This document shows positions 7,141-15,962 of a DNA stretch of 64,000 nucleotides, piece after piece. Numbering within the stretch: the stretch's first letter is position 1; every line of letters begins with the position of its first letter. Source of the stretch: JAICMB01 sp035295125 (GTDB lineage Bacteria; Acidobacteriota; Terriglobia; Bryobacterales; Bryobacteraceae). The DNA lies in assembly GCA_035295125.1 (NCBI GenBank), contig DATGJP010000091.1, forward strand, positions 1-64,000. The letters are read 5' to 3'. The notes under the pieces were generated by a model. That model had not been told where the DNA came from. It saw only the letters and a program-made list of their open reading frames with translations, and ran no database searches. A program made the position numbers and the translations under genes.

Positions 7141-8687
7141 AACGTGCGCTGTTGATCGGATGGCTGCTGAGCGGAGCCGCAAGCGCACAGTTCGGACGTT
7201 CCGGCGCCGAATGGGTGACTAATGGGGCCGACTCGCAACGTTCACACTCCATTCCAACCGACCCCAGGATTTCGCCCGAAAAAATGCAGGAGCCCGGGTT
7301 CGAGTTTCTCTGGAAGCGAAAGCTCCCGAACGACCCCGTACAGCTCAATTCGCTGACGCCGGCGATCCTGATGGATCGATACATCGGCTATCGCGGATTC
7401 CGGTCGTTCGCATTCGTGGCGGGAAGCTCAAATCGGATCTGGGCCATTGACAGCGACCTGGATCGGCTCGAATGGGAAGCGAAGCTGCCGGCAAAAGCTT
7501 CGGCAGGTTCCCCGAATTGTCCCGGCGGGCTGACGTCTTCGATTGCTCGCTCAACCATGGCTGAGTATCCTGTTCCCAGCACATTCGGCGGCCTTGGCGG
7601 ACGCGGCAAGCCGGCACAAAGCGATGTCGGCGAGTCCGGCGAAGGCGCGACCACCATCGCGGCCGCTGTCAGAGCACCGGTGAATCCCAACCCTGGCTCT
7701 GCACGGCCGGCTTCTTCTCCAGTGCGACGTCCTCCGGAGAGACGGCGTCCCGCCGTCATCTACGCATTATCGAGCGATGGAAGTCTCCATGCGCTGTATA
7801 TTTCAAACGGAGAGGAGGCCTATCCGCCAATCCCCTTCATTCCAGCCGATGCGAATGCCGAAGGCCTCGTAGTGATCGACGACGTTGCGTACACCTCCAC
7901 GCACAACTGCAATGGCGCGCACGCAGGAGTCTGGGCACTGGATTTAACGTCCAAGGAAGTTGCAAGTTGGAAGCCTGCGAGTGGCGACATAGCAGGGACG
8001 GCCGGACCGGCGTTTGGCCCCGATGGCACAATCTATGTCGCGACTACCGCAGGCGATCTCGTCGCTCTGGAGCCGAAAACGCTGTCGGTGCAGGCCACCT
8101 ATTCCACCGGCGGCCAGGCGTTCACCTCGTCGCCTGTTGTCTTCCGGTACAGGAAAGACGACCTGGTTGGCGCCTCTACCCGCGACGGATCGATTCACGT
8201 GGTTTCGACCTCGTCGATGAGCAGCCCCTTCCTGAAGACAGCACCTTTTTCGACAGACTTCCGCCCGGGCGCGCTCTCGACATGCCAAATGGCCGGTGGT
8301 ATTCGTTGGCTTTTCGCTGCTTCGGACAAGGCGATCAGGGCCTGGCGCATCGTTGACCGCAAGGGAACGCCTGTGATCGAGCAGGCTTGGACACGCGAAA
8401 TGACTTCGCCACTGACGCCCATGATCGTCAACGGCGTCGTATTCGCACTGGCGAGCGGCGAGTACCGGACTGACGACCCCACGGTTGCCGCGACAGAACG
8501 CGCCCATAAATCGTCACCAGCCGTTTTATACGCGCTCGACGGAGCCACGGGCCGCACTTTGTGGGACAGCGGCAAGACGATTACGTCGTTCGTCCACGGC
8601 GGAGGGCTGTCGGGCGGTGCCCGGCAGATTTATTTAGGAACGTATGATGGCACATTCTACGCTTTTGGGTTCCCAATTGAGCATTAG
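7137..8687 (+). CDS. Exported PQQ-like beta-propeller protein (second copy)
   Basis: A 516-residue protein beginning with GTG, whose GTGA overlaps the previous stop. The signal peptide is KRALLIGWLLSGAASAQ. The mature start AEWVTNGADSQRSH parallels SDWLTDGKDSQRTNW of the first propeller, and blades such as IYALSSDGSLHALYISNG and LYALDGATGRTLWDSG follow. A low-complexity Pro/Arg insert lies at about residues 180-205. Both paralogues resemble quinoprotein alcohol dehydrogenase propellers (WxTxGxDxQR entry). With the next gene encoding a cytochrome c, a periplasmic redox role is plausible but not shown. Confidence 0.82.
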   Translation: MKRALLIGWLLSGAASAQFGRSGAEWVTNGADSQRSHSIPTDPRISPEKMQEPGFEFLWKRKLPNDPVQLNSLTPAILMDRYIGYRGFRSFAFVAGSSNRIWAIDSDLDRLEWEAKLPAKASAGSPNCPGGLTSSIARSTMAEYPVPSTFGGLGGRGKPAQSDVGESGEGATTIAAAVRAPVNPNPGSARPASSPVRRPPERRRPAVIYALSSDGSLHALYISNGEEAYPPIPFIPADANAEGLVVIDDVAYTSTHNCNGAHAGVWALDLTSKEVASWKPASGDIAGTAGPAFGPDGTIYVATTAGDLVALEPKTLSVQATYSTGGQAFTSSPVVFRYRKDDLVGASTRDGSIHVVSTSSMSSPFLKTAPFSTDFRPGALSTCQMAGGIRWLFAASDKAIRAWRIVDRKGTPVIEQAWTREMTSPLTPMIVNGVVFALASGEYRTDDPTVAATERAHKSSPAVLYALDGATGRTLWDSGKTITSFVHGGGLSGGARQIYLGTYDGTFYAFGFPIEH

Positions 8688-9138
8688 GATCGCGGCGATT
8701 TGCGCGCTGGCGGTCGCTCCGGCGATTCTGAACGCACAATATCGGCAAGGACCGGGCCGCGAGGAGATGCAGAAGATCTGTTCCGGCTGTCACGAGCTGG
8801 AGCGTTCCGTCTCGCTACGGCAGGATCGCGATGGCTGGAAAACGACGATCAACAAAATGATCAGCCTCGGCGCCCAGGGTTCAGAGGAGGAGTTCGCTGC
8901 GACGCTGGACTACTTGGCGGAGAACTATCCCGCGACCGGCCTGCCGCGTTTGAACGTCAATACCGCCCGCGCAATCGACTTCGAGGCACGCCTCTCGTTG
9001 AGGCGTTCACAATCGGCCCTCATCATTAGGTACCGTGACGAACACGGGAATTTCAGGTCGTTAGAGGACTTGAAGAAAGTGGCGGGCGTCGACATGGCCA
9101 AAATCGAGGCTAAGAAAGACATCTTGACCTTCAAATAG
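8644..9138 (+). CDS. Exported c-type cytochrome fused to a ComEA-like helix-hairpin-helix domain
   Basis: 164 residues: a hydrophobic export segment (IRIAAICALAVAPAILNA), one heme c motif C46-S-G-C49-H50, and W65 with M72 in GWKTTINKMISLGA, where Met72 could be the distal ligand. From about residue 102 a helix-hairpin-helix domain follows (LNVNTA, then RYRDEHGNFRSLEDLKKVAG), like the DNA-binding end of ComEA. It overlaps the propeller gene by 44 bp, so translation is probably coupled. It may accept electrons from the propeller proteins; the HhH domain may act as a scaffold or bind nucleic acid. ATG 8644 is used; a TTG about 12 codons later is an alternative. Confidence 0.78.
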   Translation: MMAHSTLLGSQLSIRIAAICALAVAPAILNAQYRQGPGREEMQKICSGCHELERSVSLRQDRDGWKTTINKMISLGAQGSEEEFAATLDYLAENYPATGLPRLNVNTARAIDFEARLSLRRSQSALIIRYRDEHGNFRSLEDLKKVAGVDMAKIEAKKDILTFK

Positions 9139-9167
9139 CAACGATGAAACGGCACTCTGTATCGTAA

Positions 9168-11444
9168 CTACTGGCCGGAGGCGCCCGCCCGGCTTACACC
9201 GGAGCGTCCAAGCCGGCCCAGGGGCTCCACCGGAATCAAGGCAGGTTTCCAATCGCTTCCCCACCGCGACGGCGCCGGTCCCATCGTGAACTTCAACGTA
9301 GCGCCCGACTGGATCTGCTCCCAGGTGATGAGCGGTTCGTTCCAGGGCTTTCCATCGAGCGTTGCGGACTTAATGTAGACGTTCGCGGCCGAGTTATTCT
9401 CCGCTAAGACGCGGAAAGTTTTCCCGTTTTGCAGCCTGATGCTCATGCGACTGTACATAGGGCTTCCGATCATGTACTCGCCGCCGGCCGGATTGACAGG
9501 GTAGAAGCCCATCGCCGTAAACAACAGCCAGGCAGACATCTGACCGCAATCGTCGTCGCCGTCAAGGCCGCCCGCGTCGTAACCATACTCGGCCGCCGCG
9601 ATTTCGCGCGCCTTCGCCTGGGCCTTCCAGGGCTGACCCGCGAAGTCGTACAGGTAGGCGTAATGATGGCTCGGCTCGTTGCTGTGCACGTTGTGTCCGC
9701 CGCTGAAGTGAGCATCGAGTTTCGCCGCATACCATTCTCTCCCACCCATTAATTTGATCAGGCCTGCCTGGTCGTGTAGCGGCGACCACGTGTAAACCCA
9801 CGCGTCGCCTTCAGTCCAGCCCGAAATGGAACGATTATCCTGGGTATCCTGGGAACCGCCGATGGGAGCCCAGGCACCATCGGAGGTCTTGCCGTTCATG
9901 AGTCCGATGGCGGGGTTGAACAGATTGCGGTCGTTCAAGGACCGGCGCAGGAAAAACTGGTAATCGTCTTCGCGGCCCAAGGCTTTTGCTATCTGCGCTA
10001 CGCACCAATCGTCGTAGCTGTCCTCCAGCGTATTCGAGGCAGCCTCATCGGTCTTGTCGGTCGGAATATAACCGAGCTGTTTGTAGTAAGTCAGGCCGGC
10101 TCGGGCTTCGTACGGGGTCCCTTCCTCGCGATCAAGCCAGCGCCGGGTTGTGTCTCCGTCGGGTGGAACCATGGCATCCTTATATACCGCCTTCCAGGCA
10201 AGTTCACGATCGAAGCCGTGGAACCCTTTACGAATTGCCTCCGCGACGAGAGAGTCGGCGTGCGTAGCAATCATGATATTGGTGTAGGAGGGATTCGGCC
10301 ATTTCGGCATCCATCCGCCTTCCTGGAAGTTCTGAAGCAGCGCAGTGATCATGCCATCGATGCGCTCTGGTGCAAAGAGGGTAAGGAGGCTGTTTTCGGC
10401 CCGAAACGTGTCCCAGATCGAAAAAGCAGTGTAGTTTTGGCCGCTATGCGCCTGGTCATCGAAAGCGCTGTAGTATCGGCCATATTCGGAAAATACGCGT
10501 GGGTAAAGCAGCGCGTGGTAAAGCGCTGTGTAGAGGCGAGTCCGCTCGCGATTGGTCGCGCCATCGACCTCAAGGCGCTCCAGTTTTTCAGCCCAGGCGG
10601 AATGCAGCCGGTTGCGCACCGCATCGAAATTCCAGTCCGGGATTTCGCGCTGGAGATTGGCGCGGGCCTGATCGATGCTCAGGAACGATGTGCCGACGCG
10701 GACCTCAACCAACGCGCCAGGGCGAAATTCGGCGAAAGCTCCCCGGCTCGCGGATGCGTCCTGATGCCCAAGACCGTAGGTTGCAGCCTTGCCTGGCTTC
10801 TGGCGGAACTGCACGACGAAGTAGCCCTTGAAGTTCGGCAGCTTAAAAGGGCCCAGGTGCGCATCCATGCGGTGAGGGTTATAGCCCGTGATTTCGTACG
10901 TTTTTTGATCGACCGCGGCAAAGCCCGGAACGCCCGGCCGCGAGGTCTCGACCAGCACGCGCGCGACGCCTGCGCCGGGAAAACGGAAGCGGAAAAATGC
11001 GCAACGTTCCGTGGCCGTCATTTCCACGCGGATCCGCGCTCCTTCCGCGGCGCCGAGGGACACGGCATAGTAATCCGGGTTAGCGGTTTCGTCTCTGTGC
11101 GAGAAAGCGAGACGGCGAGCTTCCGGCGCGGTGCGGAGTTCGCCAACCTGCGGCATCAGTGTGATGTAACCGTAGTCGCCCATCCAGATTGCAGGCTGAT
11201 GAGTCCCGATGAAGCCACTGATGGCTGTATCGTCGTATTCATACGACGTCACGCTGATCTTGTTCTGGCGGGTCTGCGGCGTCCAATTTGTCATCGCGAA
11301 TGGCGGCGAGACAAACGGCATCGTCCCTCCATAGCCGATCTTGCTTCGCTGCGTTCCGATCAGGGGATTCACATAAGAAAGCCGATCCCGGTCCGCGGCA
11401 AGGAGCGTTGGGGCTAAGAGAAAGCAGACGAGAACTCGAGACAT
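9168..11444 (-). CDS. GH92 family exo-alpha-mannosidase-like glycosidase
   Basis: A 758-residue protein of normal GH92 length with signal peptide (SRVLVCFLLAPTLLAA). The mature start contains YVNPLIGT and GYGGTMPFVSPPFAM, hallmarks of the family. Further family stretches are FSIWDTFRAENSLL, NTLEDSYDDWCVAQIAK and DGDDDCGQMSAW with GGEYMIGSP. GH92 enzymes are calcium-dependent inverting exo-mannosidases, so it probably trims mannosyl glycans in the periplasm or at the surface. The start at MSRVL is preferred over MTFMSRVL. It converges on the cytochrome gene with 29 bp between the ends and is divergent from the CHAT-TPR gene. Confidence 0.9.
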   Translation of the reverse strand: MSRVLVCFLLAPTLLAADRDRLSYVNPLIGTQRSKIGYGGTMPFVSPPFAMTNWTPQTRQNKISVTSYEYDDTAISGFIGTHQPAIWMGDYGYITLMPQVGELRTAPEARRLAFSHRDETANPDYYAVSLGAAEGARIRVEMTATERCAFFRFRFPGAGVARVLVETSRPGVPGFAAVDQKTYEITGYNPHRMDAHLGPFKLPNFKGYFVVQFRQKPGKAATYGLGHQDASASRGAFAEFRPGALVEVRVGTSFLSIDQARANLQREIPDWNFDAVRNRLHSAWAEKLERLEVDGATNRERTRLYTALYHALLYPRVFSEYGRYYSAFDDQAHSGQNYTAFSIWDTFRAENSLLTLFAPERIDGMITALLQNFQEGGWMPKWPNPSYTNIMIATHADSLVAEAIRKGFHGFDRELAWKAVYKDAMVPPDGDTTRRWLDREEGTPYEARAGLTYYKQLGYIPTDKTDEAASNTLEDSYDDWCVAQIAKALGREDDYQFFLRRSLNDRNLFNPAIGLMNGKTSDGAWAPIGGSQDTQDNRSISGWTEGDAWVYTWSPLHDQAGLIKLMGGREWYAAKLDAHFSGGHNVHSNEPSHHYAYLYDFAGQPWKAQAKAREIAAAEYGYDAGGLDGDDDCGQMSAWLLFTAMGFYPVNPAGGEYMIGSPMYSRMSIRLQNGKTFRVLAENNSAANVYIKSATLDGKPWNEPLITWEQIQSGATLKFTMGPAPSRWGSDWKPALIPVEPLGRLGRSGVSRAGASGQ

Positions 11445-11622
11445 AAAGGTCATTCATACTTTAGCCAGTTTGGGAAACGACAACCGTTTGAGCGTGGAGG
11501 CTCGAACAACTCGACGCGCATTTCTCCAGATCGCTGCAGTAAGAAGTGTCAGGTCAGCGATTCGCGTTGCGCGATGAAATTAGGTGATAAGGAGTAACGG
11601 CCAGCGTGGCCGGCGGCATATA
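11445..11622. other. Divergent promoter region of the GH92 and CHAT-TPR genes
   Basis: 178 bp without a gene. TATAAT at 11619-11624 overlaps the first plausible ATG of the CHAT gene. AAGGAG at 11589-11594 has no in-frame start at a usual distance. No clear -35 is seen. Confidence 0.35.
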
Positions 11623-14253
11623 ATGGCCCACATCATGGATCTGCAGCGCGTGATCCTGCTCTTCGGTGCCCTGCTTTGCGCCAGCGCGCAAACTTCAACG
11701 CCTGGCGCATCGTCAGCCGAACGTGCCTCCCGGCTCATGGAGCAAGCGAACAAATTGGCCGAGCAACGTACCGGCACAGCGATGGAACAGGCCATTGCCC
11801 AGTATAGGGAAGCAGTTCCTCTGTGGCATGAACTGCAACAACGCCCCATGGAAGCCAAGGCGCTCGCACAGATTGGAGCGCTTTCGATAAGGCTTGGCAA
11901 CCTGCAGCCGGCTCTCGAAAGCCTGAATGCGGCCCTGCCGATCATTCGGGAAATCGGCGATAAGAATATGGAGCAGGTCACGCTGAACAATATCGGCCTG
12001 GTCCAGTCCCGGCTTGGCAACCAGCGGCTCGCCATTGAGACGGAACAGCAAGCTCTTCGCCTCGCGCAGGAAACCGGCGATCGTACCGAAGAGGCCGTGG
12101 TGCTCAACAATCTCGGGCTGGCATACCACGAGCTCGGAGAAGAGCAGCATGCGATCGAGCAGTTCGAAAAGGCTCTACAGATCCAGCACGAGACCGGGAA
12201 CCTTGCGAACGAAGGAGCCGCCTGGAGCAACCTGGGAGCGATTCACTACACGCAGGGTGACCTGCAGGAATCCCTCGATGCCTTCGAGCGGGCACTCGAA
12301 CTGCGCAAAAACGGCGGTGACCGCCGCGGCCAGGCCAATACCATGGGGAAAATTGCCGTGGTGCGGCACGCTCTGGGTCAGGATGAGGAAGCGCTGGCGG
12401 CTTTCGAGGCGGCTCTCCAGATGGACCGTGAAGTCGGGGACCACCTGGAAGAATCAACAGCAACCATGAATAAGGGCAATGTCTATATGGCCCAGGGTCG
12501 CTATCCACTGGCGGTGGCCGCATTTGACGAAGGAATGCACATTCAGGAGAAATGGGGAAAAAGCAAAGACTGGGGCAACGAAATGAGCTTCAAGGCGGTT
12601 GCCCTGACGGCCATGGGCAAGTACGAAGAGGCTCACAATACCTTTTCGGTTGCACTCGCTGCGCAGCGGTCCATCGGCAATCGCCGAGGTGAGTCGGAAA
12701 GCCTGGCGCGACTGGCCGCACTCGAAATCGTCGAGGGGCACCCCGTGGAAGGCGCCAGTCATGCGGCAGAATCGGCACAAATTGCCGAGACCATCGGGGA
12801 AAAGAGAACGCGCGCCGAGGCAATGTATCAGCTCTCGCGATGCGAAGAAGCGCGGGGCCGCTCCAGCGAAGCCCTGAATGCCATCAACGAGTCGTTGCGC
12901 GTGGCCGAGGGAGTTCGCGAAGGCGTCTCCGACTATGACCTGCGCGCCTCCTACTTCTCCCGTGTCCGCGATCGATACGACTTGAAGGTGAAGCTTCTGG
13001 TGGAAACCGGCGACATCGCCGCGGCGTTTGAAACCGCGGAAATGTCTCGCGCCCGCTCGCTCTATGACCTGCTGCGCAATCGCCTTTCCCCCGGCCAGGC
13101 GCCCGAGACCGGAAGGGTTCCTCTCGCGGAACTCGAAAGCCAACTGGACTCCCACACGGTCGCGATTGAATACAGCCTTGGCTCGGACGCAAGCTATGCG
13201 TTTGTAATTAAGTCCGACGGCGTGAGTGCGACGCGGCTCGAGGATCGCTCCCACATTGAGGCCGCGGCGCGGCGGCTTTACGCGAAGTGGAGTACGCATC
13301 AGGACTCGCCCGCCGATTCCAGCGCGCTCAGCCGCATGGTGCTGGCCCCGATCCGCAACGCCATTGGAAAAGACCGCGTCGTGGTGGTGCCGGACGGGGC
13401 GTTAGCCTATATTCCGTTCGATGCTCTTTTTCTCGCTCCCGAGCGTAGGTTGATCGAGGACCACGACGTCGTTACCGTTGTTTCGCTTTCCTCGCTGAAG
13501 TTGATTCGCGACCGCATTCGGAATCGGACGCCGGCGGCGAAACTCGTCGCGGTCTTTGCCGACCCGGTGTTCAACCGGAACGACCCTCGTGTCGAATCCG
13601 GCGGGCAACGGACTCCGGTTGCCAACCGCAACGTGGAACTGGAAAGGTCGGCAAGCGATGTGGGACTTACAAATTTGGACCGGCTTGTTTCCACCCGGCG
13701 CGAAGCCGCCGCGATTGCAGCCCTCGCGCCGGAAAAACTGCGCTGGGAATCCCTCGATTTCAACGCCGCCCTCACTGCGGTTCGCGATCCAAGACTGTCG
13801 GATTACCGGATCATTCATTTCGCGACCCACGGGTTGATGAACAGCCGCGATCCCCACCTCTCCGGCCTGGTATTCTCCCTGGTCGATCGCAAAGGGCAGC
13901 CGCAAACAGGTTTTCTGCGCGCCGATGAGGTCTCAAATCTGAAGCTGGGAGCGGACCTGGTCGTACTTAGCGCCTGCCAGACCGCGCTTGGGAAGGAACT
14001 CCGCGGCGAGGGGCTCCTCGGGCTCTCGCGGGGCTTTATGTATGCCGGCGCGCCCCGCGTTATTGCGAGCCTGTGGCGAGTAGCAGATGCTGCCACTGCG
14101 AAGCTGATGTCCACTTTTTATGAAGCGCTTCTGAGCGACCGCGTGCCCGCTGCCGAGGCGTTACGCCGTGCAAAGCTCCGCCTGATGCGGGATTCGCTGC
14201 ACTCGTCGCCGTATTACTGGGCGGCGTTCACGCTCCAGGGGGATTGGCGATAG
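11623..14253 (+). CDS. Exported TPR-CHAT domain protein (caspase-like peptidase)
   Basis: About 876 residues. An N-terminal hydrophobic segment (LQRVILLFGALLCASAQ) is followed by roughly ten tetratricopeptide repeats (about 40-450), such as AIEQFEKALQIQHETGN and SLDAFERALELR. The C-terminal CHAT domain holds the expected dyad: His736 in HFATHGL and Cys785 in LSACQTALG, with GLSRGFMYAGAPRV after it. CHAT proteins are clan CD peptidases activated through repeat-based sensing. The start is uncertain (11584 GTG, 11623 ATG, 11635 ATG). The 3' end overlaps the convergent anti-sigma gene by 26 bp. Its peptidase target is unknown. Confidence 0.85.
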   Translation: MAHIMDLQRVILLFGALLCASAQTSTPGASSAERASRLMEQANKLAEQRTGTAMEQAIAQYREAVPLWHELQQRPMEAKALAQIGALSIRLGNLQPALESLNAALPIIREIGDKNMEQVTLNNIGLVQSRLGNQRLAIETEQQALRLAQETGDRTEEAVVLNNLGLAYHELGEEQHAIEQFEKALQIQHETGNLANEGAAWSNLGAIHYTQGDLQESLDAFERALELRKNGGDRRGQANTMGKIAVVRHALGQDEEALAAFEAALQMDREVGDHLEESTATMNKGNVYMAQGRYPLAVAAFDEGMHIQEKWGKSKDWGNEMSFKAVALTAMGKYEEAHNTFSVALAAQRSIGNRRGESESLARLAALEIVEGHPVEGASHAAESAQIAETIGEKRTRAEAMYQLSRCEEARGRSSEALNAINESLRVAEGVREGVSDYDLRASYFSRVRDRYDLKVKLLVETGDIAAAFETAEMSRARSLYDLLRNRLSPGQAPETGRVPLAELESQLDSHTVAIEYSLGSDASYAFVIKSDGVSATRLEDRSHIEAAARRLYAKWSTHQDSPADSSALSRMVLAPIRNAIGKDRVVVVPDGALAYIPFDALFLAPERRLIEDHDVVTVVSLSSLKLIRDRIRNRTPAAKLVAVFADPVFNRNDPRVESGGQRTPVANRNVELERSASDVGLTNLDRLVSTRREAAAIAALAPEKLRWESLDFNAALTAVRDPRLSDYRIIHFATHGLMNSRDPHLSGLVFSLVDRKGQPQTGFLRADEVSNLKLGADLVVLSACQTALGKELRGEGLLGLSRGFMYAGAPRVIASLWRVADAATAKLMSTFYEALLSDRVPAAEALRRAKLRLMRDSLHSSPYYWAAFTLQGDWR

Positions 14254-15049
14254 TCACGCGGAACGGCAGCCGCGCGATGGTGCGCTCGCCGGCCCGCAAG
14301 ACAACCGCGTAGCGGCCCGCCGGAAGCCGCTCCGCCGGAATTGTCAGTCCGGCTGACTCCGAATTGCCGGTCAGAAGCGGCGATGCTGTCAGAATGTTCT
14401 GATTCGAAGAGTTAACCAGATCTGCAGCAGAAGCCTGCTGAACCAGATCGATCGGAAGGGCCAGCACAACAGCACGTACTCCCGGCAAAAGCGTTAGATT
14501 CTGGACCTCGTTTGGACTCCCCGCTCCGCGAGCCAACTCCAACGGGAAAATAGGAACGCCCTGAGGTTGGCCGTTCGGACCGGTACTCTCCAGCTTTGCA
14601 ATTTGTTGCCGCAGGGAAGCCGTTGAACTCTGCTCGTGGGTCAATGTCCGGGCGATTTCAGATTGTGCGGCTTGGGAGTCTGATAACTGCTGACGCCAGA
14701 CGAACGCAGGGATCAGCACCAGGACGACGCACGCGCAGGCGAGGGCCAAACCCATCCAAACGGGCATAGGATTAAGCCAGAAAGGGCGCTTTCGCGTCAC
14801 CACTGGCCGTGACCTCGGCTCAGGGGGTGCGTCCGGAATCGCCAGCACACGCGCCCGCAACTGTGGCGATGGATCCTGACCCTCGAGAACGGCGCCCATC
14901 GAATACGCAACCGCGCGAGCCGCTCGCACCCCTGCGGTGCAGTCTTCACATCCTCTGGCGAGGTGCGCCCGCAGTTCGCTGAGCTCCGGCTCTTGCATCT
15001 TTCCTGTGGCGTACAAGAGGTAACTCGGCAGTAGTTCGTCGCACTTCAT
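14228..15049 (-). CDS. Anti-sigma factor with zinc-binding N terminus
   Basis: A 273-residue protein. The cytoplasmic N terminus has the zinc-binding anti-sigma signature H29-x(4)-C34-x-x-C37 (HLARGCEDC). One transmembrane helix lies at about 100-122 (MGLALACACVVLVLIPAFVW), then a short coiled segment and a periplasmic beta-rich domain ending in RLPFRVTIANPPGA. This is the RskA-like layout: it holds the ECF sigma factor at the membrane until a periplasmic signal releases it. It starts 2 nt after the sigma gene stop, so the pair is one operon. ATG 15049 is preferred over an upstream frame extension that would run into the sigma gene. Confidence 0.86.
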   Translation of the reverse strand: MKCDELLPSYLLYATGKMQEPELSELRAHLARGCEDCTAGVRAARAVAYSMGAVLEGQDPSPQLRARVLAIPDAPPEPRSRPVVTRKRPFWLNPMPVWMGLALACACVVLVLIPAFVWRQQLSDSQAAQSEIARTLTHEQSSTASLRQQIAKLESTGPNGQPQGVPIFPLELARGAGSPNEVQNLTLLPGVRAVVLALPIDLVQQASAADLVNSSNQNILTASPLLTGNSESAGLTIPAERLPAGRYAVVLRAGERTIARLPFRVTIANPPGA

Positions 15050-15051
15050 GT

Positions 15052-15627
15052 TTAAGTCGCGCCTCCAGAACCCAATGCACCCCGCATCTGCTGAAATGCG
15101 CGCCGCATCCAAGTCTTCACGGTACCCAGCGGCTGGCCCATCCGCTCCGCGATTTCCGACTGGGTCAGGCCTTCGAAGTAAGCCAGTTCAATAGTTTCGC
15201 GCTGCTCTGTAGTAAGCTGCTCGAACGCGCGCTTCACCTGCCGGATTCGATCGAGTTGGAGAGAATCGGCCGGGAAATCAACAAAAAAGGCGGGGTGTTC
15301 AGTTTCATCCAGTTCCATCGTGTTCTTGCTGTGGCGGCCCTGAACGCGAAGATAGTCGATGGCGCGGTTGCGGGCCAAAGCCAGCAGCCACGGACCGGCC
15401 GCGCCGCGTTCCGGGTCAAAGGCGCCGGCTCTCCTCCAGACGCGGAGGAATGTCTCCTGGACCAGGTCTTCGGCAATGCCGGTGTCTCCAACCATACGCA
15501 AAATCAGGCGATAGACCATGCTGCCATAGCGATCGTACAAAGCCGCCAGAGCTTGTGGATCGCGTTGCTGCAGGCGAGCCAGAAGCTCGCCGTCGCCCTT
15601 TGGCCCAGCCAGGATGAGCGGAAACAT
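15052..15627 (-). CDS. ECF-type RNA polymerase sigma factor
   Basis: A 191-residue sigma-70 family ECF factor. Region 2 is around MVYRLILRMVGDTGIAEDLV with ETFLRVWRR, and region 4 contains AYFEGLTQSEIAERMGQPLG and TVKTWMRRAF, the DNA-recognition helix. Regions 1.1 and 3 are absent, as is usual. The start at MFPLIL (15627) is preferred; an upstream frame extension would pass over a TATAAT-like box. It is paired with the membrane anti-sigma factor and so probably responds to envelope stress or an external signal. The convergent CHAT-TPR gene may belong to the same circuit, but that is speculation. Confidence 0.9.
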   Translation of the reverse strand: MFPLILAGPKGDGELLARLQQRDPQALAALYDRYGSMVYRLILRMVGDTGIAEDLVQETFLRVWRRAGAFDPERGAAGPWLLALARNRAIDYLRVQGRHSKNTMELDETEHPAFFVDFPADSLQLDRIRQVKRAFEQLTTEQRETIELAYFEGLTQSEIAERMGQPLGTVKTWMRRAFQQMRGALGSGGAT

Positions 15628-15658
15628 GCGTTGCCCGAGTGTACGGATGGCACCATGA

Positions 15659-15664
15659 ATTATA
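15659..15664 (-). promoter_or_regulatory. Possible -10 box of the sigma operon
   Basis: TATAAT on the minus strand, 31 bp ahead of the chosen ATG. No consensus -35 at 17 bp, and TTGTCA is only 8 bp upstream, so this is weak. Confidence 0.28.
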
Positions 15665-15770
15665 GCCGCCGATGACAAATCTCGCTACAGCCTCTGGAGG
15701 GTTGTACGAAGTGAGTGCGTGTTTTGGTTTTCAAAAAAGCGACTGGGGTGTTTTCGGCGCGCCAAAGTGA

Positions 15771-15962
15771 ATGAAAACAAAGGTAGTGCAGACGGTCTAA
15801 AAACCGCCGCACAATCGAGAAACACAGAGTGTGGAAGGCTGGAGCAGGCATTCAGCCTGCCTTTGGACTTCACCGAGCAAGGAGAGATGAAAACGCCTGT
15901 CCCAGCCTTTGGATCTCTCAGAAGCGCGCAGGCGAAACCGCCTGCGCCACCTTTGTTTTCAT
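15771..15962. repeat. 192-bp MITE-like element with 26-bp terminal inverted repeats
   Basis: Positions 15771-15796 and the reverse complement of 15937-15962 match at 23 of 26 bases, both starting ATGAAAACAAAGGT. Inside lie GCAGGCATTCAGCCTGC and GCAGGCGAAACCGCCTGC palindromes found elsewhere in the window. It encodes no protein of its own; reading frames across it are translated repeat. Confidence 0.75.

Noticed and set aside
4788..8687. Calling the two propellers PQQ-dependent alcohol dehydrogenases
   Set aside because: The blades fit, but I cannot see the full set of PQQ and calcium ligands or the vicinal cysteine pair, so enzyme identity is not supported.
10218..11417. A 399-codon plus-strand frame in the GH92 gene
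   Set aside because: It is antisense to a clear GH92 protein and has no conserved motifs; GC-rich codons keep the opposite frame open.
11606..11608. GTG start for the CHAT gene after AAGGAG
   Set aside because: The GTG at a suitable distance from AAGGAG is out of frame with the TPR-CHAT reading frame.
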